The position numbers and the translations under genes are program-made. This document shows, piece after piece, positions 45,920 through 60,404 of a DNA stretch of 64,000 nucleotides; the stretch's first letter is position 1; each line of letters starts with the position of its first letter. Below the pieces are notes generated by a model. That model saw only the letters and a program-made list of their open reading frames with translations. It had not been told where the DNA came from and did not search any database. The stretch is taken from positions 10,652,494 through 10,716,493 of the forward strand of contig NC_061061.1 of the NCBI RefSeq assembly GCF_021917145.1. The letters run 5' to 3'. This DNA comes from Hypomesus transpacificus. Lineage: Eukaryota; Chordata; Actinopteri; Osmeriformes; Osmeridae.

Positions 45920-46085
45920 GTCCCTTGAGTGTGACTGGCCAGCTGGCTGGCTAAATAACTGACTAACGTACTGACTGACATTGACATTGAGTGGATGGCT
46001 AGAGCATTGACTTATAATGTGGTAGCCGTGCTTACTTTCTGACTGACATGTTGACTGCCTAGCTGACTGAAAGATTGACTGGCTG
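45920..46085. repeat. Degenerate GACTGACT/GGCTGGCT tandem repeat
   Basis: Recurrent GACTG, GCTGACTG and GGCTGGCTAA units with spacing near 4n indicate an old, diverged tetranucleotide array. Confidence 0.6.
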
Positions 46086-49000
46086 CTTGCTGGCACATCA
46101 TGACAGAGAGAAGCTATGTTTCTGTACTTTGATATCACACTGACAGAATAGAGATGCTGTCTTTATGTCTTAATTTATGAAATATTAACAAACATTGCGT
46201 AATGTTTAATTTCATGGTTGTGAGTGTAACTTTGGTTGACATAATTGGAGTGCTGTCTTACAAACTAGACCTCTTACTTGCAGTACACTGTCATCACCAA
46301 GCTCTTATTTGTCAGCCAGATCGTTCAAGTCTGTACAACTATACTGTACATTCGGCTACATCAATGTACGGTATCATTGTCAATTCTAGAGAGAGAGGTT
46401 CAAAAGCATACACCTCAGAAAGTCTTCATCCCGGGGAAAGTAAATCCCTTCATGTTTTTGTTGCACAACGGGCCGAGGATGAGATCTCCTCCGTTGTCAA
46501 ATGAACCTTGAAGGGGCCGGGCGATCTGCGCTTTACGACGACAGCCCACAGGGATGAGGAAGCTGGGAACACACTCCTCAACACGGAAGGTCATGCGAAA
46601 CTGGCCGCCTTCACAGGCAGGCTGGACAGTGGACGGTCAGCCTGAGTCCACTGGGCTCTCTGCTCTCTCTTAAAAATCAACACAATAAAAATATGTTCCC
46701 CTGTAAAGCTGTTCGGCTAAAAAAGACCCCCCTCTTGAGAACGGGGCATCTGATAATCATTTATTCCACATTTGGTTCAATATTAAGTTGGCCATACGGA
46801 GATGTGTGCTTGAAACAAAAGCTGCGGCACGGTATTATACAATTAAAGGGTTGAATTTCCACAGCGAATTGCTGAAAAAAAGAACACGCCGAAAACGGCC
46901 AAGTTTTGCTTCTCGCTCATGCGTCCAGATCGCTGCAGAGTGAGCCTCTCTCACAAAACCTTGACAGCCCCTGCTGGGTTTTGAAGGTTGTCAGAGTCTG
47001 GATTGACCTTGCGAAGGTTGTCGGGTCCTGATGTCGACAATCTGAGGGGCCAGGACAGACAGAGGGACCTTTCAACTCCCAGGACAAAAGGCCTCGTCAT
47101 GTTTCCTAGCACAGCCCGTGGTTTGGTCCCCTGCGCTCTGTCCCGAGGACACTCCAGCTTTCCCACAGTGGAGTCTTGAACCCTCCGCTCGTGGGTCCTG
47201 TGCGGTGATTGGCTGGCGGTCTCGTTGACCCCCCCCCGGGTGGTTCTCAGGGCGCTCCCTCGGCGTTCTGAAGGGACGTGAATCCTCCCGTGATCCGTCG
47301 TGTGGTTGGAAGCAGGATGGATGACGTTCAGAAGAAGGACAGGCTGGGGAGGAACAGGCCCCACACCACACAGGAAACCACACACTTGTAAAGACACACG
47401 CACACAGACGCACACTCTGACAAACACACATGGACACAAACATTTGCATGCTCACAGACGCACACACACACCGAGTCCAACAATAGAGTTCTGGATCTCT
47501 CCCAGCCCCTCTCTAATCAGTGAACTTGACCACACCCGCAATAGCCAGGCCTGCAGAGAGGAACAGCTGCAGACACCCTGAGCACTCACCTGGGTGGTCC
47601 CACACACCATGAGCTCTCCATTACTTACCTGACTGCACTGCTTTGCTTTCTGGACACTGAACCGTTTCTGCTAAGCACCTGATGATTTAAAGAGACCCAT
47701 AAAAGCTAGGGGGCCATGGCCCCTAAGAACCTGTGTTGGCTGTGACTGAGGTGGACTGTGGGATGGATGAGGGCGGCGGTGTGAAAGCTGTGTTGGAGTT
47801 TCAATTTAGCATGGCTGAAATGTAGAAATATATAGCACAATAAACCATGTCTAACCCCAAGTTCAACATAACACAGAAAATGTTAAAAAATATATATATG
47901 TATATCTTTTTTTTCTTGGATTTTGGTCTAACGGCAGCCAGCAGGTCTGCGAAGTTCATCAGCATTCGCTCTGTCGTCGCCGGCGGCGAGGGAGCTGGGT
48001 AATGACCGCGCGTGATGATGATGCGTTTCACAGGGTCATCCTTGTTCGCTCCTCTACTTGGCCATCTCCATGATGGATCAGGACTAGAGAGGACTGGTCC
48101 ATGTCAGGCCAGACCGATTGTTGTTAACCCCTTAAAAGCTGCATATCAACGCATGGACAGTGGCTCATTAATCCTAAGTGTGAACTCTCGCTTTGTGCTG
48201 TTGAAAATCTTACCGTCTCCAGTACTGCAGTCTCATTGTGATGTCGCTTTTAATACCGAGTTAGTATGTTAGCACTTTCACAGTGCAGGAGCGGTAGTAT
48301 TTTAAGAGTATTCCAACGTTTGGGTAAGCCCATAAGAATGTGCAATGAAGAGAAATGACTTCAACATGAAGGCAGCAAGGCATGGGAAAAACTGTGTCCC
48401 ACACATATCAAGAAAGGACTTTAACTGATAGACAAATTAGTGTGTTGGAGTTGAAATATGCTGTCTTCTTTATGTGGTGGAAGTGGTCACAGTTGGACTT
48501 ACTGTTCTCTCTGTGTCTTCATCCAATCACTGAACACCCCCCACCCCCAACGTAAGCTCTCTTTACCAGATCGCATCAAATCAACATTCCCAGTGAGTGT
48601 TTTTGATAAATGCAATTTGCTGCTTTGCTCTTTTCCAGGCTGTATCTCAGCGCTCCGCCTGTTGTAAGTTAATTTGCCAGAGCGACTGAAAAAATTGAGC
48701 CATCTAATCAGAAACACTTCCCTGGCATGAAGAGCACATACCAGTGGTTGTCTTAAGAATGGGACCCCTTTAATGTGGTGATTACTTGGTTTCAGTTTGA
48801 AAATTTAGTTTCCGCATAAAAACAAGCTTTTCCGCTGGTGATTTTTAGACTTATTTCCTTTCAGTTGCTGGTTGGTACAGCTGAAGTTTTTTCATCTTCA
48901 AGGTGCTCGTTCAAAAAACCCTCCCTTAGGTAGGGTTACAAACTTCTCCTCACCTTTCAACCACAAAAAAACATGCAAGATGGCTCCCGCCAATGCGCTG

Positions 49001-49134
49001 TAACTCCAGTGGCTGTCTTGTTCTACTGCACTAAGGGATCAAAAAACGAGCTAATCGTTGTAAGCTAGAGCTGGATAGGAACAAGGATCAACACCACATT
49101 GGCCCTGGTCCTCTGTGCCCATTGAACAAAGGTG

Positions 49135-49325
49135 ATACCCAGAACTGTAAAAAGGGTTCTTCGGTTGGAGAACCCCATGGAAAACTCATTACGGACCTTA
49201 TGTGGTTTGAGACTTTATCAAACAAAGCGTTCTAGCAAGAATCATTTGAGGAACCAAAATGGAACTACCGGGAACCTGAAGGGGGTTTTTAGTGACTCTT
49301 TGGGGCCTTTAGTTCTAACAGTGTG
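49135..49325. mobile_element. Possible MITE remnant (GGTTCTT/AAGAACC type)
   Basis: Contains GGGTTCTTCGG and GGAGAACCCC at one end, and GAGGAACC, GGGAACC and TAACAGTGTG at the other. Repeats rich in GGTTCTT/AAGAACC that end in TAA-AGTGT text are common in fish genomes as I recall. No transposase frame. Confidence 0.4.
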
Positions 49326-51269
49326 CCTACTGTGCTTTGGGTCATTCCTTGTTTCCTGGCCAGCACTGTCCCTCAGTTAGATATTAGCCCTAGCTGCTCC
49401 CTCCAAACTCTGCGTGAACTAGGCCTCACCCTTTCTACTGAGTGTCTATTGTTACCAGGGAAGTCTTCAGAGAGGGGCTGAGAATGGCTGCTGCTGTTCC
49501 TCACAGAGCTGGCCGATCTTATAGCTGCGCTGGGACACCTGGGAGCACGGAGGCCCGCAGGCCTGGCGTGGGCTGGTGGCTATGCGCTAGGTGCTAACTC
49601 ACAGAAAGCCCACGGTGTGTGGTGTGTAGATTGAGTTGAGAGTCTGGTCTCTCCTAATAAAGCCTCAAGCCCCCACAAGTCATCGCAGCGTGTCACAGCT
49701 AAGCGCTTGTGACAGGTTCAACTCTGAACGCTCTATTAGTGGGATGCTAGGGGATCCTGCTGGAGAAAAAAGGTCACCTGTCTTCTTGTCTTTTTCACGG
49801 GAGCGTGACATACGCTCACCCTCACACACACAGACACCGAAGAGCACATGCACACACACACACACACACTCACACACACATACAGTACTGGGTTGCTCGG
49901 TTTGATCAAATTTACCACACTTCTCCAATCGATGCAGACACAGCGAGCAGGTTCTGGTGTTTTGTCTGGACCCGGCAAAGGTCCTGTGGTGTGGGTCCAT
50001 AGCTGGGTTATTGTTATTCGACAGAACATTCTGGAATAGTGCGGGTATCGATTGCATTTCGCTACAGGGCTCTCTGGCCTGGACGCAGTACTACGAGAGC
50101 GGCTGCCAGAAGGCTGTTTCTGCTACACTTCTTTTTAATACAAGTATTACATGACTTTCTCCTCTCAGAGTTACAGCGGGGAGGAAATAGCAGATTGAAT
50201 GTAAACAAGATTAGCTTCCTTCTCGCGTGGTACAGCCAGCTGCTGCTCTGGACTACGCCGTAAATCTCCCTCCGTGCTGTACGTAGCTGCTGCCGTGCTG
50301 TGAGGAGCGGGGGTCAAAAAGAGAGAGAAGGAAAGAGAGAGAGACAGAGGGAAAAGGGGACAGAGAAAGTGACAGAGAAAGAAACAGAGAGAGAAAGAGA
50401 GGAGGAAGGAGAGAGACAGACAGAGAAAGAGAGAAATGAGAGAGAAAAACACAGACAGTGAGAGACTAGTTGTGTCTAAGCCTCCATGGTGTGTTGTTTA
50501 TATCCTGTGTCTCTCTGCACCGTCCCCCCCCCCCTTCTCTGTGCATGCTGGGAAATCTCGGAGACCCAGTCCTATGTTTCCTGCGCTCACCGGTCATCCT
50601 CCACTCCTCAGGACTAAATATAGCAGATCTGTTGCTCTTTCTGAATATATTCCACCTGCCAAAATACACAGGCCCTGCTTTCCTAACCCTGAGCAGTGAT
50701 CTGTGTGTTTGGAGTGGAAACGCAGATAGGGGCGAGGCCTCGCTCAGCTGCCGGCCCGAAGCCGAGATAGCGATGTCGTCTGTGTGTGTTTCTGGAAGCC
50801 GTGTAGCCGCCGCAGGGATCCACCGCAGTGCCCACGCACCATCCCCACGGCCCCGAACCGCCCCACACCGCCCCCGCGCTCCACCCTGGGGCCAGGACTC
50901 ACTATTAGAAATATTATTGGTACTGATCGCTGCTTCGCTCGCTCTGCCTGGCTTTCACTTAAGCAATCATCATTAGGTTTTGGGGGGGAGGGCGAGGCGG
51001 GGTGTAGTGGTCTCCTTCTCCTGTCATGGACGTCTCTGGTTTCCCTCTGCGGAAAGAGAACCTCAAGTCAAATATTTTCTTTAGAGAAAGCTCAGTTCAA
51101 TAGCAGCTAGTCGTGTTGTTATCCTTACTCTTATTCCCCCAGTCACTGTAACAAGGCTCTTGTATACACAGTATACCTCATAAACTAGTTTAATTGCCTT
51201 GGCCTATCAAATCATTTCCACTGTGCCCGGTAGCTCTATGAGTAGAACACGACGATGGACACAAGCAGG

Positions 51270-51560
51270 CCCCCCCCCACCTATCTCTCATGACCACCCC
51301 GTCTCCCTCCTTACCAAACCCTCTCCTCATTTACCCCTGCCCCCTCCCCTCACGACCCCCCCCCAACCCCCCAACACAAACTTCCTCATACCTTCTCCAC
51401 CTCCTCACCCACCCACCACACCAACATCCCACCAACCCCACCCACTGTTCCCTTCCCTCCCCTCCAAACTTTCCCTTCGACCTCCCTCCCTCCTTCGTCT
51501 TTAACTCCCCTCTCACCCCCCTCTCTAACCCCCCGTCCACCCGTCCACCCTCTCTGAACC
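51270..51560. repeat. C-rich low-complexity block
   Basis: CCC/ACC/TCC-rich sequence of about 290 bp with almost no G on this strand; open in several frames only because of its composition. Confidence 0.8.
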
Positions 51561-54500
51561 TTCCCCTCCAATCATCCCTTCATTCCCAGGCCGTCCATAT
51601 GGGTGTCCCACAGGGAATTCTGGTAGCACATTAGGTCCGCCACTCTATACCCCCAGTTTGAAGGGGATTCATTGCAGGCTAATTAGGATAACATGGCTGG
51701 AAATGTTGACCTTGGTATTTCTGAACAGGGTTTCAATTAACTTGTAAGAATCCCATCCAGCCAGAGCAGATCCACCCAGACAGGAAATGCAAAACATGCC
51801 CCAGTTGATGGTTGGCTTTCTCCTGTACTTTGATTAATCACTGGCAGAGTAAAACAGCGAGACTGCTCAAATAATTAGACAAACACCCCCGGTTTCGGTG
51901 GCAGCGGTAGCGCTCGGATTGTTTGCAACTGGACATCACGTAACTGAGATGAAATGTTGACGTGTCGTTTTCAGGCCGCGGGAGGAGGAGTTTTGAAGTT
52001 AGCTGAAGTGTTTTTGTGTGTTGATCTCACTGGGAAAAGATGGTAGTTTACTTGCCAGGTATCAAGTAAAAGGTTAGATCTGGGAGAGTTTGCTCACTGT
52101 GGAAAGCTGCGTATGGTATGGTTGAAATAAATGATTCCACTGGGATTTTCTAACAAGCTAACTCATGGTAAGGGTGTCATTTTACAAACTTTCACCCTCA
52201 AAAGCAGAACTGGTTGTGTCTCTTTTTACTCACCAGTGTACAACAGAACTACAGCATAGCATACTTGGTTGCAGTAACATCAAAAACAATGGAGAGTTTT
52301 CCTTTCTTTTATATCAAATTGTGTAAATTATTTGGCGCCCCCTGTTGTCAAATGGTTGATAGTAGCTAAGTGCACTTTTATGAATGACCTACAATAGGGT
52401 CAAAGACTTTTATTTGGAAATGCCTCTGTCCTGCTCTTGACATCTCATTATTCATGTTGGGCTTCCTTGCAAAGCAGCGATTAACTGAATGTGTTTTTCC
52501 ACATTCCCTTATTAGAATTTGATCTTGAATGAACGTGTCTAGATGAATGACTTAGATGAGTTGGTTGTGCTGAATTGTGTTGGATGTGTTTACTGGGTTG
52601 GGTGTGTTGACTGGGTTGGCTGTAATTGTAGATGCCCCAGCCAGCAGCCAGCCCATCGAGCCAGCACCAGAACCAGGTTGACCCACCCGAGGTGGAGACA
52701 GAACCAGGCCTGGTGTGCTCTGATCTGGCTGGAAGGAGCTCCAGCTGTGTTCTGTGTATCGGGTCATGTGGACCTGCTGAGGAGCAGCTGACCAGCTCCA
52801 ATTCCAACATCAACAAAGGAGCAGAGAGCAGCGTCCAGCCTGCACACAGGAAGTGGAGGCCAGTTTCATCTGATAACGGAGAGGATGGGAGATCCATGAA
52901 CGAAAAGGACAACCGCCGATGCTTTCATGTTCTCCTCAAACGTAAGCAGGTTCACTCCTCTGTTCTCTTACCCTGCTCTTCTCAGAACGGTCGTCATTCC
53001 CAAGAATGCCTTTTCTGCGAGTGGTTAACTCGCCTCTTTGAAGATCGGTCCAAGCCTCCTATTTGCCGCTGTACTTTGTTGTTTCTGAACGCTGCCTGTG
53101 GTAAATCACCCCTCCGTCAGTGCTCGCTCATCTCCCAGGCCCGGTTATGGCTCACGGAGGGAGGAAGTGAGGCTCTGCTAGGCCCAGGCGCTGTCCAGAG
53201 ACATTACATATTTACACAGGCTTTTAATGCAATTCTAATAGCACCGTGACAGTTTAAATGGCGATCTATGTTGCTCTTGGAAGGGGTGTCTCTCCAGTCA
53301 CAGATCACCAGTGTGCAGATGGCAGCTGATTGAATATTATGGAAGGCTTAGAAGGAGAGGTTGATGTGTGTGTGCGTGTGTGTGTGTTGGGGGGGGGGGG
53401 GACTTTGGTGTCACCTTCAATAACTGCAAACTCCTAACTACTAAGTGGCTAATAAGTTAAAAACATATTTGATTATATTTAATTATTATGGCCCGTTTTT
53501 ACATGAAGTAACAGTTGAAGAACATATTTACATCCAAATATAGAACAAGCAACCACCCTCGGTCTCCTGGGCTGTGATGTCACTTGTCCACACATACAGT
53601 AGCTGGAGGTATCTAACCTGCAGGGCACTCACCTTGCATGCATGTAAACACCCCTCCTGCCAATGGCCCTAAGTTTACTTTTTAATCCAATAACATTTGC
53701 ATTTGATCTTTTTACACGCTGCCTTATAAAGACCATGTAAGGACATGAGGCAAGCTGCTGGAGGCCGTCAGAGGAAACACACCTCATTTTTACTGCCGGG
53801 CATAAACAGTAGTTTATAGCTGGGGGGTTTTACTGTCATATTGCATAAGAGGGCCTCATTTAGGAGAGGGATTAGGGGCCTAGGGAGGTGCAGGGTGGGG
53901 CTGGGGCTGGGGAGATGTGTCTGTTCTGCCAGGACTCTGAAGACTGGGAGATGATCCTAGTCTGCTGTGGTCCAGGGTGGTGGGGTGGTGTTGATTTAGA
54001 TATTGGATCATTTTACGATTGATGATGGGGACAGTCCACTGACTTCTTCGTTTACTTTTTCACTTCCTCTTAAGTTAAATCTATAAGATAGTGGGTTATT
54101 AGAGTGTAATGGTCTGCACCTCTGGCCCTAAGCCCTGATCCTGATGCCTGTAAGCTGCATCGTAACCAATAAGGTAGAATGCCTGGCATTGGAATTACAC
54201 TTGTAATCAAAAGATATCCTTTGGCTCTCTCCTTGAATTAATTTCCGTGAAAATATTACCCAAGAACAATGTCTAGGTGATGTCTACAGACAACATTCAC
54301 TGTGGAGCCAGAAGGATGAGTGGTATTGATGTTTTCAGCCTTCAGGGTCCCTGTCCTTCACCCTCCAGCACATTGAAACTGTTATCTGACCCCGCACTAA
54401 CAGCTCCTCTTCCTTTATAGCTTTACCACCCTTTGTGTGGGACTTTTCGCTCATGGTAGCGTTCAAAGGTGCATCCTAACCCAAAGATAACAGTTTACAG

Positions 54501-55910
54501 TAGTTAATTGGTGATAAAACGACAAGATGGCCTTGTAAAATGTAGCTACCTGTGTTATGGTGTTTTAAAAACAGTTTTAAAGACTAAAACTGTTTTCACG
54601 GGATGAGGAAACATTTTGTTAGTTAAAAGCGATATTATTTGTTCGTTTTGTTTGGCATTGTCCCCAAAAACTATAAATGGTTTATAGGACTTTAATGACT
54701 CCGACGGTACACACACCAGTAGGCAACATGATCAAGTAAAATGTCTGCAGATGACACGCCGTTAATATGGTAACTGGTAAGTGCCAGGAAATTATTTCGC
54801 GGCGGCTTATGTGGAGCAGAGTAAAGATGCGTGATGTTCTGAATAGCGGCGTCTCTCTTGTCCTCTGTGACCGCCAGGTCTAACTGCAACAGCGACTGTC
54901 AATGCGGACAGATTTATGTGCGACTCGTCCAGGGCCCGAGCCAGGGCCTAAACCCGTGTAATTAGATGTTAAGCAGCGTTGGCTGGTTGAAATACCGAAA
55001 GTAATTAGTTTTTGCGTTTTTCCACTCTTCAGATAATCTTCCCCGGTTTGTGTGATGGTTTGGCTGGTTGGTGCTGTAAGGACAGAGATATGGTATGCGT
55101 TAAAACTGACGTGGTGGATTCAGGCGGACCACCCTAGATTGTTTGGGTTTGGTTTCCTATGATTACGCTGTACACATGGAAGAGCTGTCAAACTGTCTCT
55201 GGTTTTTAATCTTTTACACCAATAGAGTTTCCAATGCACTGGATTGTATGTTGGTTTGATAACAGTGGTGTGTAGAGACTTAGTTTGTGGGTCCTTTATA
55301 AACTAGAACTCAATTAGTTTAGCCGTGATAAAACCAGCAGATTGGTTTTTGTTTAGAAAGAAAAATGCTCTTTTAGAGACACACTTCCCTTTCCACCCCA
55401 CCCCCCCTCTCTCTCACTCACCATCTCGCTTTCATTTCCCCCCAGCTCTCAGCCTCTCTCCCCACCCCCAACCCCCCATTCTCCCTCCCTCGCCCGCTCC
55501 CTCCCTGTCCTCATCTCTCTCTTCTCTCTGTCAAATATTTATAGCTGATGGGAGATAAGATAATTCCAGGCTCGGACCCCTCAGTGCCAGTTGCTGCAGA
55601 CCTTTGCTCACAATAAAGTGCAAGATGCTTTCCAGGCAGGGGGGGGGGGGGGGTGGGGCACTTGTTTTATTTGGAGCTCATCCCTGAAGGCTTATTGATG
55701 GGAGGAGTCAGGGTTTCAGAGGGGCAGGACAGCAGAGCCCTGATACTCATCTTTTGGCTTGGCTCTTCAATCCCATTGCTATCACCAGTGATGGGAGTTT
55801 TTTACACAAGGTTTACGCTCTCCTTCCCCCTCTCCTTCCACCTCTCTCTCCCTCTTTCCCTCTCTTCTCTTCTCTCTCCCAGGGAGCCCAGAGGAACAGC
55901 GGCTGTCACC

Positions 55911-55938
55911 CCCCCCCCCCCCCACCCCCCCCCCCCCC
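55911..55938. repeat. Poly-C tract with one A
   Basis: About 27 C residues with a single interruption at 55923, followed by CAG: a consensus-like acceptor by chance or design. Confidence 0.9.
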
Positions 55939-58900
55939 ACAGAGATGCTGATTTGAGGGAGAGGCGCCACTCTGATCAGTGTATTGCGCTCTGGATGAAG
56001 ACAGAGTTTGCCAGGTCAGGACTTTGTAGGCCTCTGGCTCAGACTGTGAATGCTTGACTCTGCTCTTCATTTCCATGAAGGGGTTTTCTGAGTCATACTG
56101 AACGTAAGCTGGACGTGCAGCTGACCACATCCTTTTAGAAGGTCCTTTAAGGGAAGACAGTGTGTTCTTGTCACACGGTTCAATGCCATATCATTATATT
56201 CCGCCCCAAAGCTGTTAGACAGTCCTTCACCACAATACAAGGTTATCCCTCTCCAGGAAAGCCCTGACTCTTAAGTTGTTAGGTTTGTTTTTGAGGTTAA
56301 AATGTGTCCACTGTGCCTACTTGTGCAAATGTAGCAGCATCACCGCAAGAGAAGCATCCTCATTCAGACACAACCTGACAGGCCTGGTAATCACCAATCA
56401 AGATCCACTTGTCTGAGGAGCGGAAAATTAATCGCGTTGAATGAGAAAACCCAAACTGAGCCCCTGTGGTTGAAATTGTTACAATATGTGCAAGCAGCAC
56501 TCTCACTCATTTTCAAATGCGAAACAAGCTCTGGGTTCCTGGACCTGGAGCAGCGCTGGCGTTGGCAGCATGAGAAGAACATTTGGACGTTCACACAGAC
56601 ATTGCATGAAGAGGGAAGCCTGAGAAGTACCATGAGCTGGGCTGGGCGGGTGGGGCTGGGCTGGGCTGGGTAGGGCATTCCTGTTGTGGTATTTTACAGT
56701 AGAAAAGGAAAATTAAGATGTGATTAGTACAGTAATTGTACACTTGTTTAGAAACAACAGGACTTTGTTTGAATTGGTTAAATAAACAAGGAGGAGGTCC
56801 TCCAAAAAACATGTGTTTATAATTGTTTGTGTAAATGTAAACAAAACAAAGACACAGTAAATTAATTTGTTCTGAATCATCAAGTGTAAAACATTCCCAT
56901 TCCCTGGGAGAGTGAAATATATGGATCATCAGTATTTCTTGATCAAGTAAGTAATGATTGGTGTTTTATAACCAACCAGAGAACATAGGGTAATCCAGAG
57001 TTGTAATCTCAGTTATCCCTATCAGAGTTCACCCTGATAATAATCTTGTGCATCTGCAAGTTCAGAAGCAATATATGGATGTGGATGTTGTCATCCTTAT
57101 CTTCGGAGTAGCAGTCTCTTCTGTGGGATTCAGCCTTGAGAGAGAGAGGCTGGGCTACATATATGATTTTATTGGTTCATTTCGAAAGAGAAATAACACA
57201 ATCAGTGCCCTCTAATGGCGAGTAGTCAAGGAAGAAAAACACATACCAACGAGTTGTACGGCATCATGGGAAAAATCTGAGCCAAATCTCCCTCCCTCTT
57301 TGTCCCTCTCCAGTCTGCATCCTGTCAGTCAATCAGTCATCAGCAATTGACCTGTTCTGTGTTTCTGTTGACTCAAGGGACGGGGGGACGGGGACGGGGG
57401 GGGGGGACTAGGGTGTTGGTGCCTCCCGTCTCTCTCCGTAATTCTCCCCCCCCCCCCAGCTCGGTAATTACAACCTGACAAAGAGCCCCGTGGGGCATAA
57501 AACCCGTCCGCTTATCGCCGTGGCGTCGGAGATCCTCAGTGGAGGCAGATACCTGTGATAAGATCAAAGATAAGGCCCCTCTGGACTGATATCATGGCTT
57601 GCCATCAATCCACCTGACATGTGTTAACCTCCCCTGCTGGCTGCTGAGGAGGCTTGCTAACAGCCTGGGCCCGGGTCCTGCATTAGGGCAATGAGGCCTG
57701 TGTGTGTGGGAGAGCGCTGAGAGACTGAGAGACAACAAGAGCACCTGTTGGACAACAGAGAGATATAGATACCGTCTGTCCTTCTGCCCGCCTAGCTGTC
57801 CATCTATGTATGAGGATAAATAGCTGTTGCCGGGGGGATTTCTAGGCATAGGCAGATGAGCATAGGCGCCGATTGGGCTCCCAACGCTCAACAATATATA
57901 TAGTTTGGGAGCAATTCAATCTATATGTAGTTTTAATGATTTCAACATTCATAAACCCATAACATGGATTGCACACTAAATGTTAAGTTTCTTTTCATGT
58001 TTCCTTTTTTTTTGCACACCTGCTGTTGCACTTTTATTCATTTTGTGTTTATAATAATAATGGTGTTATTCTCCCTTTTTTAGAGAGGGGGGGGGTGTGT
58101 TCTGGTGAACTTACTCTCATATCAAGGTCTGGTGATGAAAGTCTGAGTGGTTAGATTTGTTACTTTCCTTAATGTTACTTTGTATTCTCTTGTCTCTCAA
58201 TATCTCTCCCTTCTCCTACAGGACCCTATCCACCAGAGGATCATCTCACCTTGACTGCCAAGGACAAAGGTCACCTTTTACAGCCTCAGTTTTCCTCCAG
58301 CATCCCCACTCCTGGATGGGGCTGGGCTCTCCATTATAAAGGCATTACCTACATGTGTGTTTTACCTTGGGCCCAGATAGCTACCACCTTGTTTGGAAAC
58401 ATCTTATTATCTGTGCTGATAAGAGCAAGAGATGCCTGGCTCAAAGGGTAGTGAGAGCAGAGCTCAGTCTGGTGTCGAAGAAGCGCTGGCTGAACAAAAC
58501 AACGCCTCGATTGAGAAACGGTAGCTGATGTTTTCCATCTAATCAATGACCCGGACCCAGTCCCTCCCTCTGCTGCCCTGTGGTGTTGTAAGTGAACATT
58601 GTAGGTTAACATTTCCAGTCAGATCTGATGTCAACATCACTCGGAGCATGAGCGTTTCGTATTTGTTCAGGCTCCTTTGAGACATCATAGTTTCCTCAGT
58701 CTCTCTCCCTCTCCTCTACGCTCGACCAGAAAGACCTGCTCAGTTGTCCCAGAGTGTCAGGGCCTTGAGCCGTGGTTATCCTTTGTTTGTGTTCTGGCTA
58801 GACATCGTCTATAATGAGCTCTGATTAGTTAACTCGTTTAAATGGCGGGCTATTCCTGTAGCAGTGTTCAGCCACCCTCTCCGCCTGACTGGGTCAGGAC

Positions 58901-58999
58901 ATTCTTCCGTGTGTAGAGACGACTGGAAAAGGACACAGGATGCAGGCCGTCTTCCATGTGCAGCTCGTATCCAACGCACATAAATAAACACGCATTTGA

Positions 59000-59150
59000 A
59001 GAAATAAACACACGTGAACACACACCTAAACACACACAAAGACCAGTACCCCCCATACATACATACACACACAAACACACCTATACACACACACAGACCT
59101 GTGCACCCCCCTCTCCCTTACACACATACCATGCACACACACACACACAC
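59000..59150. repeat. (CA)n-rich segment
   Basis: Three ACACAC blocks and ACATACATAC units interrupted by unique text. Confidence 0.85.
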
Positions 59151-59974
59151 ATCATCTATCCTACGCTAATGATCTACACATGGCAGGCTGTGGTGGTGGT
59201 GTGTCCTCTGGGTACTAGTCACCCTGGCCCTCCTACAGCCACCTGCTCCAGACCACCTCACCCTGTTGTTTTTTCCAACCCAGAGGTAAACCCCCGGGCC
59301 TGGGGCAGAGTCCGTCTGGACCTGGCCTGCCTGGACCTGGTCTGGGCCTGTGTGGGTGGAGGGTGGTGAGAAGTCATGTTTATTTATTGATATTTGAAAT
59401 GACCCTTCAACCTCACAGAGAGCAGAGAGAGGGTGATGCTGACTAGGTGTGGCGTTAAGGGGGAGATTTTGTATTCCTCCAAGAGTCGAATTCTATTTTA
59501 AAGACTTGAACTGTTCACCTTGAGCTGGATTTGGCTCCGTACAGTGAGCTAGTCAGGAAACTTTGATTCGTCAATGAAAACTCACTCGACATACCGCAGG
59601 CTATTCACTATTCACTTGTATTTGTCTCACTGTACTTGGTGAGTTCAAACCAAATGCACCCCAATATTTGCAAATATTTTCGATGACCTCCGTCTGCGTG
59701 GCGGTATGTGCTGAGTGACAGATTGCCCTGTGGAAGCCAGCCAATAAGAGATTGGGTTACTGAGTAGCAGGACCAACAGGGTTCTCTGATGGATGCAGGG
59801 TGCAGTGTGCATGGTGGAGGGATGGGCTCCGTGTGATGCCCTGTAGTGGCAGGAAGTGTGGTGGAAGTGGCTACATTGGTAGCAGATGGAACAGCTTCCT
59901 GCGTCCCGGTCACGCTAGAAATCCTAGACCCCACTTCAAATTTGTTCGCCAGATTTACAGTGCGATAGCAGCTG

Positions 59975-60132
59975 GAGGGATAGGGAGGAGAAGGGACGGA
60001 GGGAAGGAGGGAAGGATAGATGGAGGGATGGTAGAGGGGACGGATGGAGAGATGGGGGGATGGTCGAGAGGACGGATGGAAAGATGGAGGGATGGTAGAG
60101 GGGACGGATGGAGAGATGGGGGGATGAATGGA
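59975..60132. repeat. Minisatellite of GGAGGGATGG/GGACGGATGGA units
   Basis: Higher-order unit of about 46 bp (GATGGTAGAGGGGACGGATG followed by GAGAGATGGGGG) repeated three times imperfectly. Confidence 0.85.
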
Positions 60133-60404
60133 AGGCGATGTGTTTATTTGCCCTGGACCTGAGGCACCAGGGGTCCTGATTTTTGCCTCCTTCCCCCGCC
60201 CTCCCTCCCTCTTCCTCTTCTCTCTCCTTCTACCCCTGTCTCTCATGCCCCCTCTCCTTGTTTTCAATCTCCTCTTTTCTCTGTTTTTTTAAAGGCCTCC
60301 ATGCTTCTCACGAACCCTCCTGTGACCCTGTGGGAGCCTGGTCTGGGGACCCTGCCGTGTTGGGGAAGACACATCTCAAGAACACGGCTACTGATCTTCA
60401 GCTT

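Larger units (their letters stand above)
45201..52500. other. OSR2 upstream flank, part 3
   Basis: No recognisable gene. Includes a degenerate GACTGACT-rich segment (45920-46085), CA arrays (47385-47475, 49823-49880), a G-A rich block (50310-50445) and a C-rich block (51270-51560). A 145-codon minus-strand frame at 45217-45654 is open but unfamiliar. Confidence 0.5.
52501..59500. other. OSR2 upstream flank, part 4
   Basis: No recognisable gene. Holds a 206-codon open frame (52632-53249), G and C homopolymers (53390-53401, 55640-55654, 55911-55938, 57399-57408), and CA arrays near 59000-59150. A stretch at about 54700-55020 is CpG-bearing and non-repetitive. Confidence 0.5.
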
